From assembly GCA_934667505.1 (NCBI GenBank), contig CAKULY010000043.1, positions 1 through 9,722 of the forward strand: DNA of 9,722 nucleotides, given 5' to 3'. Positions within the stretch are counted from its first letter, which is position 1. Every line of letters starts with the position of its first letter. The position numbers were made by a program, and so were the translations under genes. Source of the stretch: an uncultured Treponema sp. GTDB lineage: Bacteria > Spirochaetota > Spirochaetia > Treponematales > Treponemataceae. Below, piece by piece: positions 3,117-9,722 of this stretch. The notes under the pieces were generated by a model. It did not search any database and had not been told where the DNA came from. It saw only the letters and a list, made by a program, of their open reading frames with translations.

Positions 3117-6100
3117 ATGAAAAGATTTTGCAAATTCAGTTTTTTAGTTTTAGTTGCTAGTTTTATTTTTGCATCTTGTAATGTGGGTTTGGGCGAAGCT
3201 GTAGACACGCAGCCGCCAACGCTTTCCATAGAAAGTCCTTCTGATGGTCTTATAATAATGAACACTTTTACGATGCAAGGTTCTGCAAGCGACGAAACTT
3301 CTGTTGCAAAAGTGCAAATTTCTCTTATTCCTACAAATGAAAATTCTGGAACAAAAACTTACGGCCCTTTTGATGCGACCGTTGATAACAGCAAAAAAAC
3401 TTGGACTTGCAATATAAATAGTTATAATGAAGAAACAAATTCGTTTGAAATTCTTGATGGCGAATACACTGCGGAAGTTACTGCAACCGATAGCGCCGGA
3501 AGGACAACTACACAGTCGCGCGTATATAAAATAGACAACACGGAGCCAGTGGTTATTCTTTCTAGGCCAACGATGTCTGACCAGTTTGGAAAAACTGTAA
3601 AAGTTACTGGCGACATTGCGGACAACAATTCATTAAGTTCGCTTTACTTTTCTGTTTATAAAAAGAATGATGGCGGAAAACTGGAATTCTTGGAAACTAT
3701 AAGAAAAGAAAATGTTTCTGGCACAGGGCTTGAAATTGTTCTTGCGCAAAAAATTGATGAGCCTAAAACGGAAGAAGAAATAGAGCTAAATACTCTTTAT
3801 GACAAATTTTATCCAAACGGTCAAACTGATGATGTGGAGCTTTACTGCATTGTAGAGGTTTCAGATTCTGCAGAAGAATCTATTGCAAAAGGCTCTGGAA
3901 TAAAATCAAGATTAAGAAAGCCAAATGGAGGCGCCTACGAGTCTTCTGCTAGCGAAACTCTAAAAGGAAACCTTTCTACCTGTTACTATTTGAACAATAC
4001 GATTTATCAAACGGTTTTAGGCGGCGGTTATAAACTTTCTAAAAGCCAGCTTGTAACAGTTTTCAATGGAACTTATGCCCGCAACGGAATCGCAGAAGAA
4101 ACTGCAACGCAAGTAAAAAAATATCTTTCTGAAAACAGCATACAGACTAAGGACAACTCTACTTTGACTGTTGACGGAATTTCTATGTTCCGCTTGAATC
4201 CTAACAATAGCCCGCTTTATGAAGTCCCTGGATATAAATACGGTTCTACTTCGGACAACAGTTTTACAAACATTTACAATGAAGAGTCGCTGCAGCTGAC
4301 AGTTTCTTCGGGAACTGATGGCTACGCTTTGGTTCCAGATTCTATAAGAATTGTTTTAAAAGAATGTGATGACTTTGGCAAAGAAGTTGAAGGCGCAAAA
4401 GAAATTGTTCTTCTTGAAAGCAAAGAAAATATCGAAAAACTAAAAACAACAGATCCTGCGAAATACGAAGAGCAGCTTGCTAAATATGAAAAAATTACAT
4501 CGAATAAGGAAAACTGGTCGGCAGGCGATTCTAGCATAAGAATCAGAGTTGAAATTGGAAATCAAAAGGTAAAGACAAATTATCTTGTAAAAGTCCAAGG
4601 AAGAGATATTGCAGGAAACGAAACAGAAGCTTCTGGCGGAGCAAAATACGGAATAAGAGTTATTGCAATAACTTCAAAACCTCCTGTGGTTGTTGTAAGC
4701 AAGCCTGCTGATGGAGAAGCGGGTTCTGTAAGCGGAGGCTATTCTAACACTGCAAAACTAGATGTGGCTGGAACATTTGAATATTCTGCAGAAACTGTAG
4801 ATATTTATTACCGGCTTTACGCTTTAAAATCTGAAGGGGATTCTGGCGACAGTGAATACTACTTCCCGTTAAAAGACGCTAGTCTTAATAAGGACGCGCA
4901 AGCTGCAGATGAGTCGAAGTGCGACTACAGAACCTTAAAAGATGGCGCGGTAGAAAATTGCTATAAAGAATTACCGACGCTCAAGTTTGATGAAGGCAAG
5001 AAGTCTGGTACTTGGAGCATTTTGAGCTCTGATGCCGCTTTAAGCGAAGAATTTAAAACGGCCATAGAAAATTTCTGTTCAAAAATTCCTGATGAATCAG
5101 AATACACTCTTTACGCATATTTTATAGCCTGCGATGATGAAAAAAATAATTCTGAAGAAAAAGAATGGAATATTCACGTAGACAAGATTAATCCTTCTGC
5201 GGAAATAAATTCTGTAAATCCTCTTGTAGAGCGAAACGGTTTGGATAGCAATGTGAACGGCGTAATTACTGTTCAGGGAACTGCAAGCGATAACGACAAA
5301 ATTTCTGCAACTAAGTTATCCCTTTGCGTTGGGACTGCAAAAACTAGCTCTGACGGTAAGTTTGTTTCTTGGGAAGAAGGAAAAACCGTTGATATTACAG
5401 AATTAAGCGCAGCGGCTATAAAAACAGAGCTTAACTCTGGCGACAAATTCAAGTATTCAATTGACACAACTAAACTTAAAAAAGAAGGTTCGGCAGAAGG
5501 TTTAACTCCTGACAAAGAATGGCTTGAAATTCGCGCCGAAACTACTGACCGCTCTGGCAATAAGAACACTGTAAGCCAAGTTGTTTACATCAATCAAAGC
5601 ACGGACATTCCGCTTCTTTCTTCTTCCAATTTGACACTTGAGGCTGAAGAATCAGCAGTAACAAACAATGTTAATCTTTTTGGAATGGGACTTAGCAAAA
5701 TCAACCTTGCTGCGGAAGATGACGACGGAATTAAGTCTGTTTCGTACAAAATCGACGGCGGCACGGAAACAAAACTTTCTTATACAGATGGAAAAACCTC
5801 TAAGAGCGTTGAAATAAAATTGCCAGAAAATCTTGCTCCGGGAATGCATTATATAGAATTTACTGTAGAAGATACTCAGGGCGAAATCAATAAAAACATA
5901 AAGCCTTGCAAGACTAAGCCTACTTATTTTGCAATCGACAACGACACGCCAGTGTTCAGCGACATAAAAGTTGTTCCGGAAGGAACGGCAGATGCGGATG
6001 CGAAGGTTTATGTTTCTGGAATGTATGTTTCTTCCAAGTATAAACTTACTGGAACTGTTTCTGATTCAAATAAAGTCGCTTTGGTTTACAAAAAAGGCGA

Positions 6101-9100
6101 TGAAAGCAAAACTAATTTGCTAGAAGAAGGCAAGCAGACTTGGGTTTACAAGCAGGAAACTGCAGAAAACGATGGCGAAAAGACTGTATCCTTTGTTGCA
6201 GAAGACACGTTCGGTCGCGATTCTGAAATAAGCCTGAAATATAAAATTGATAGCCAGGCTCCGAAATTCGCTGATGATACAAAACTTTTGTTTAAGTATG
6301 ACGCAAGCGACGAAGTGAACGAAGATTCTCTTGCAGAAACCTGGATAAAGAGCTGCACTATTACTCTTACAGGAAAAGTTTCAGATAATATTGAGCTTGG
6401 AGAAATGGCATTGACCATAAATGGAGTAAAGACTTCTTATCCTGGTTATTCTGGAGCTAAAACTGCGGAATTTAAACTTTTGAACGATACCTATGCGGAC
6501 GGCGAAAATGCTGTTGTTTTAGATATTTTTGACGGGGCGGGAAACAAACTTTCAAGGACGTTTAATGTAAAAGTTGATTCAAAGTTGCCTGAATTGAGCG
6601 AATTTACTCTTGAAGGCGCAGACGAAAACGGCAAGCTTGTAACTAAAAACGACACAATAAAAGCTCTCATAAAAGCAAAAGATGAAACCAGCGGTCTTGC
6701 AAAAATTAGCATTGGCTTGCAAGCAAATGCAGATGACAATTCTGTTATAATTTCTCCTACAGTTAAGGAATATGAAAAAACTGTGGCTTTGGGAATAACT
6801 GGCGGAAAATGGACAGAAGGCAGCCATTCGCTTTATGTACGCGCAATTGATGTTGCGGGGCATATTTCTGCAGAAAAACTTGTTGAAGGGCTTGTTATTG
6901 ATAGAACTGCGCCTGTTGTAGGATATACTTCTCATAATCAAAATGACACAGTAAATAAAACAATTGAATTGAAAGGAACTGTTTCTGACGCAAATCTTGC
7001 AAGTTCAGCAGCACCTGCTTTGTATTACAGAAAATCTGCGGCTGATTCTGTTCCTGCAGGTGAATGGAAAGAGCCAGAAGCTGGCTGGAACTGGGAATTA
7101 AACACAGTTTCTAACGGAATTTGGACAATTTCTAACATCGATACAACAAAACTTTATAATGAACTTGCAGAAGGCGGATGCTCTTACGACTTCCAGGTTC
7201 GCTTTACAGATTTGGCAGGAAACTCTACATCGCCTGAAAGTGGAAAAATCTTGACTTTGAAAATAGACCAGACTTCAGACCGGCCAAGAATTGAACTGAG
7301 CAATATAAATATAGACGGAAACACGCGTTTAAATTCTAGCACTGTAGTTGGACGCATAGAAGATGATGATGGCGATGTAAAAGAATTGTGGATAAAAACT
7401 TCTAAAGACGCAGAATTTGCAAAAGTTACTGTAGCAAATTCTAACTGGTCTTACGATTTGCCAAAAGCTGCAAATAACACGGCGGATGGAAACTATGAGC
7501 TTTACTTTAAGGTTGTGGATAGCAAGAATACCGCTTTCGAGACAGATGGCTCTGACGGCGCTTCTAAGCTTGAGCTGCCATATATCTTGTATCAGACAAA
7601 GAAGACTTGCAAACCGGTTAAATTCAGTGTAGATACAACTGCGCCTGCAATTTCAGAAGTGTCTGTAAGTTTTGATGAAGGAGCTAGCTATTCTGCAGTT
7701 GGAAATAACCAAAAATTTGGTGGAACGCATTACAAAAATGCAATTTTCAAGGTAATTGCAAAAGATTCCGTAACTTCTGCAGAAAACTTAATAGTAATGC
7801 TGGAGCTAGATAACGGAGTTTCCAAGAAATTAGATTACAGCAGTTCCACAAACGCTTATGAATGTAGCCTTGACTGCTCTGCAATCGAAAGTAATATTTA
7901 TCAATTGAAAATAACAGCAACGGATGAAGCGAAAATGACCCAGTCTTTCTCTAAACCTGTTATTATTGATAATACGGCTCCTGACACGATAAGAAATGTC
8001 GCTCCAAATTCCGGCGTTCAGGTTACTGGCGAATTTGATTTTTCAGGTCTTATTCAGGATGATGAAAACGCTAATTCCGGAGTTAAAGACGGAACTTTAA
8101 GATACTACATTCCTAAATATGCAGAAAAAGACTACGAAGATTCAGCTCTTGCCAATATAACAGATGTTGATGATTCAAAAAAAGCGACTGAAGGCTGGAA
8201 ACTTGTAAAAGACGCCACATCAGTTTCTTGGAAGATAGAATTTAAGACTTTAGCAGAAGACTTGGGATACAACTATTCAGAAGAAAAGCTTGGTTCTGAC
8301 TATGAAAACTACAGAGATTCTTCTAACAAAGATTTGTTTAATATTCCAATCTGGTTCAAAGCGGAAGATACCGTTGGCAATGTTGGCTATATAAAGAACT
8401 GTGTTTACATTGGAGAAACGGCTAAAAAACCGATTCAGTTAAAGTTCAATCCAAATGCTGATAAGCCTACCGTAGAAATTACTTATCCAGAACATGATAA
8501 AACTGGAGAAGGTTCAGACATCGATTTGAAGTATACGATTTTAGGCGGAACAGTTCGTTTTGCAGGAATTGCAAGCGACAACGAAGGCATAGAAGCTGTT
8601 TATCTTCAGTTTGATATGGACGGCGACGGCGAATTTGAAAACGGAATAAAAGCCGATGGCAAAATGATTAATGGTTGTCCTTTTACTGCGGATAAAGTTG
8701 TTTCCATTCCTAAAAAAGGAGAAAAAGGCGTAAAGGTTGAAAAGGGAACAATAAGCTGGTCATACTCTCTTGATGTATCTAATTTGCAAGGTCTTTCTTA
8801 TGCAGATGATAACAAAGTTCTTCGCGTAAGAGCTTGCGCAGTTGATAGCGACACAGCCAATGGCCAGCTTGCGAGCGCCTGGTCTAATGTTGTAAATATT
8901 TCTGTAAACAATTCTGTTCCTCAAATAAGCATTGAAAATTTAAAACAGTACGCAGATTCAGACTCTAGCTTGGATAATCCTATAAAAGAAGTTGGTTACA
9001 ACGAAGGCGACTACATAAGCGGCTTGAATTGGTACTTGGAAGGATATTTTGAAGACAGCGACGGAATTGACCTTGATGGAACTAAGGCTAAAGTTAATGG

Positions 9101-9722
9101 AATAGAAGTTGAAGGCCACTTTGAAAAAGCTGATGTTGCTGATTCTACAGGCAAGAAGTATACGTTTAAAATACCTGTTTCTTCTGAGTCTGGAAGTTGC
9201 ACAGTTAGCCTTGTCGTAAAGGATAAGGATTCAGAAAATCCGCAGACTACAACAAAGGAATCTACAATTAAGATAGACAACACGGCTCCTAAGTTCTATG
9301 GAGATAATGGAAAACTTGTTTTGTATAAAGACAGTTACGGAAGCGAAGGTTCTAAACTAGATGATGTTTCTAGCTTTATTCAAAATAAGAACGGTTCAAC
9401 AACAATTGCTACCCGTGTAGAAGAAGCTGATTCTGGATTTAGCCGGGCAGTATTCTATTTTACTCGTACTTATGAAAAAGAATCCGGCAAGCCTGTGCGC
9501 GTGTTTAATGTTATGGAAGACTATGGCTCAGACAGAACTGCAAATAGAACTGACATTGCAGCAAGCAAGGTCGATGGTTCTGTTTACATAAATGAAGAGT
9601 CTCTCCCCGTACTTTTCAAAGGTACCATAACGCGAAGCAGCGAAACACAGCTAAGCTACAGCGGACTTGGGTCAAACAAAAACATACGCAATGCTGGCTT
9701 GGTAAAAGTAGGCGGAGCGTAC
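3117..9722 (+). CDS. Giant tandem Ig-like surface lipoprotein (3' end outside window)
   Basis: The frame is open for 2202 codons and leaves the window without a stop. The N-terminus MKRFCKFSFLVLVASFIFASC is a lipoprotein signal with cleavage before Cys21 (spirochaete lipobox FASC), so the mature protein is lipid-anchored and probably periplasmic-facing or surface-displayed. The rest is a chain of roughly 90-120-residue Ig-like modules. Linkers of the IDNTAP type occur at Asp30, Asp140, Asp689, Asp941, Asp1045, Asp1154, Asp1262, Asp1384, Asp1506, Asp1618 and Asp2054. Modules often open with GTASDN-like strands (for example VQGTASDNDKIS and LTGTVSDSNKV). Acidic Asp-rich loops occur near residues 868, 1416, 1833 (DMDGDGEFE) and 1980. 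Residues about 270-520 are less regular and include a charged, helix-prone stretch at about 434-467. Adhesion or a structural stalk is plausible by analogy with other multi-Ig bacterial surface proteins, but no binding partner can be read. Frame was checked at many points and shows no break. Confidence 0.88.
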   Translation, partial: MKRFCKFSFLVLVASFIFASCNVGLGEAVDTQPPTLSIESPSDGLIIMNTFTMQGSASDETSVAKVQISLIPTNENSGTKTYGPFDATVDNSKKTWTCNINSYNEETNSFEILDGEYTAEVTATDSAGRTTTQSRVYKIDNTEPVVILSRPTMSDQFGKTVKVTGDIADNNSLSSLYFSVYKKNDGGKLEFLETIRKENVSGTGLEIVLAQKIDEPKTEEEIELNTLYDKFYPNGQTDDVELYCIVEVSDSAEESIAKGSGIKSRLRKPNGGAYESSASETLKGNLSTCYYLNNTIYQTVLGGGYKLSKSQLVTVFNGTYARNGIAEETATQVKKYLSENSIQTKDNSTLTVDGISMFRLNPNNSPLYEVPGYKYGSTSDNSFTNIYNEESLQLTVSSGTDGYALVPDSIRIVLKECDDFGKEVEGAKEIVLLESKENIEKLKTTDPAKYEEQLAKYEKITSNKENWSAGDSSIRIRVEIGNQKVKTNYLVKVQGRDIAGNETEASGGAKYGIRVIAITSKPPVVVVSKPADGEAGSVSGGYSNTAKLDVAGTFEYSAETVDIYYRLYALKSEGDSGDSEYYFPLKDASLNKDAQAADESKCDYRTLKDGAVENCYKELPTLKFDEGKKSGTWSILSSDAALSEEFKTAIENFCSKIPDESEYTLYAYFIACDDEKNNSEEKEWNIHVDKINPSAEINSVNPLVERNGLDSNVNGVITVQGTASDNDKISATKLSLCVGTAKTSSDGKFVSWEEGKTVDITELSAAAIKTELNSGDKFKYSIDTTKLKKEGSAEGLTPDKEWLEIRAETTDRSGNKNTVSQVVYINQSTDIPLLSSSNLTLEAEESAVTNNVNLFGMGLSKINLAAEDDDGIKSVSYKIDGGTETKLSYTDGKTSKSVEIKLPENLAPGMHYIEFTVEDTQGEINKNIKPCKTKPTYFAIDNDTPVFSDIKVVPEGTADADAKVYVSGMYVSSKYKLTGTVSDSNKVALVYKKGDESKTNLLEEGKQTWVYKQETAENDGEKTVSFVAEDTFGRDSEISLKYKIDSQAPKFADDTKLLFKYDASDEVNEDSLAETWIKSCTITLTGKVSDNIELGEMALTINGVKTSYPGYSGAKTAEFKLLNDTYADGENAVVLDIFDGAGNKLSRTFNVKVDSKLPELSEFTLEGADENGKLVTKNDTIKALIKAKDETSGLAKISIGLQANADDNSVIISPTVKEYEKTVALGITGGKWTEGSHSLYVRAIDVAGHISAEKLVEGLVIDRTAPVVGYTSHNQNDTVNKTIELKGTVSDANLASSAAPALYYRKSAADSVPAGEWKEPEAGWNWELNTVSNGIWTISNIDTTKLYNELAEGGCSYDFQVRFTDLAGNSTSPESGKILTLKIDQTSDRPRIELSNINIDGNTRLNSSTVVGRIEDDDGDVKELWIKTSKDAEFAKVTVANSNWSYDLPKAANNTADGNYELYFKVVDSKNTAFETDGSDGASKLELPYILYQTKKTCKPVKFSVDTTAPAISEVSVSFDEGASYSAVGNNQKFGGTHYKNAIFKVIAKDSVTSAENLIVMLELDNGVSKKLDYSSSTNAYECSLDCSAIESNIYQLKITATDEAKMTQSFSKPVIIDNTAPDTIRNVAPNSGVQVTGEFDFSGLIQDDENANSGVKDGTLRYYIPKYAEKDYEDSALANITDVDDSKKATEGWKLVKDATSVSWKIEFKTLAEDLGYNYSEEKLGSDYENYRDSSNKDLFNIPIWFKAEDTVGNVGYIKNCVYIGETAKKPIQLKFNPNADKPTVEITYPEHDKTGEGSDIDLKYTILGGTVRFAGIASDNEGIEAVYLQFDMDGDGEFENGIKADGKMINGCPFTADKVVSIPKKGEKGVKVEKGTISWSYSLDVSNLQGLSYADDNKVLRVRACAVDSDTANGQLASAWSNVVNISVNNSVPQISIENLKQYADSDSSLDNPIKEVGYNEGDYISGLNWYLEGYFEDSDGIDLDGTKAKVNGIEVEGHFEKADVADSTGKKYTFKIPVSSESGSCTVSLVVKDKDSENPQTTTKESTIKIDNTAPKFYGDNGKLVLYKDSYGSEGSKLDDVSSFIQNKNGSTTIATRVEEADSGFSRAVFYFTRTYEKESGKPVRVFNVMEDYGSDRTANRTDIAASKVDGSVYINEESLPVLFKGTITRSSETQLSYSGLGSNKNIRNAGLVKVGGAY

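Noticed and set aside
3422..9283. Several minus-strand frames of 65-120 residues inside the giant gene (for example 5273-5569, 6146-6418, 6579-6941, 9011-9283)
   Set aside because: They are mostly rich in Ser, Phe and Val, as expected from the complement of Glu/Lys/Asp/Thr-rich coding sequence. They overlap each other and the continuous plus-strand frame, and they lack start signals.
3117..9722. Possible CRISPR or DNA-level tandem repeat array because of the recurring IDNTAP/GTASDN pattern
   Set aside because: The repetition is at the protein level with strongly diverged codons and irregular spacing. No exact direct repeats with unique spacers were seen.

Overview
The window looks like chromosomal DNA of a spirochaete close to Treponema. 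The grounds are low-to-moderate GC, a lipoprotein with a spirochaete-type lipobox (FASC), a very long tandem Ig-like surface protein, an outer-membrane beta-barrel gene carrying a homopolymeric G tract of the kind used for phase variation in treponemes, and toxin-antitoxin (TA) modules separated by short related spacer sequences. The genus is an inference from these features, not from a database match.

Region 1 (1-1245) is accessory DNA. A compact hicAB TA operon (141-726) is followed by the wreck of a second TA module (897-1154), in which a BrnT-like toxin has lost its middle and is joined in frame to the tail of a BrnA-like antitoxin that is itself interrupted by a stop. Three related short elements (about 42-87, 752-803, 1210-1246) bracket these modules. 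Each pairs a left end resembling TWACGCTT with a right end AGTYYGGGC. This resembles a run of promoter-poor gene cassettes such as those of treponemal chromosomal integrons, but no integrase lies in the window and the attC-like reading is tentative.

Region 2 (1176-2253) holds one transcription unit. A near-consensus promoter (TTGACA, 17 bp, GATAAT) is followed by a leader of about 200 nt that is full of hairpins. Then comes a gene for a secreted outer-membrane beta-barrel protein whose reading frame is broken exactly at a run of nine G residues. Eight G would restore a 237-residue protein, so the copy read here appears to be in the OFF phase. A strong bidirectional terminator separates it from the next gene.

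Region 3 (2266-2901, minus strand) is efp, elongation factor P, with its own promoter. The tip residue of its modification loop is arginine (Arg32), not lysine. That points to the rhamnosylated, EarP-dependent type of EF-P.

Region 4 (3117 to the window end, plus strand) is one uninterrupted reading frame of at least 2202 codons that runs off the edge. It encodes a giant lipoprotein built from many tandem Ig-like modules, each closed by an IDNTAP-like linker and opened by a GTxSDN-like strand. It is probably displayed on or beneath the outer membrane.

The items most worth a second look are the poly-G switch together with its long structured leader, and the fused BrnT/BrnA relic that still has a perfect 18-bp palindromic operator-like site.
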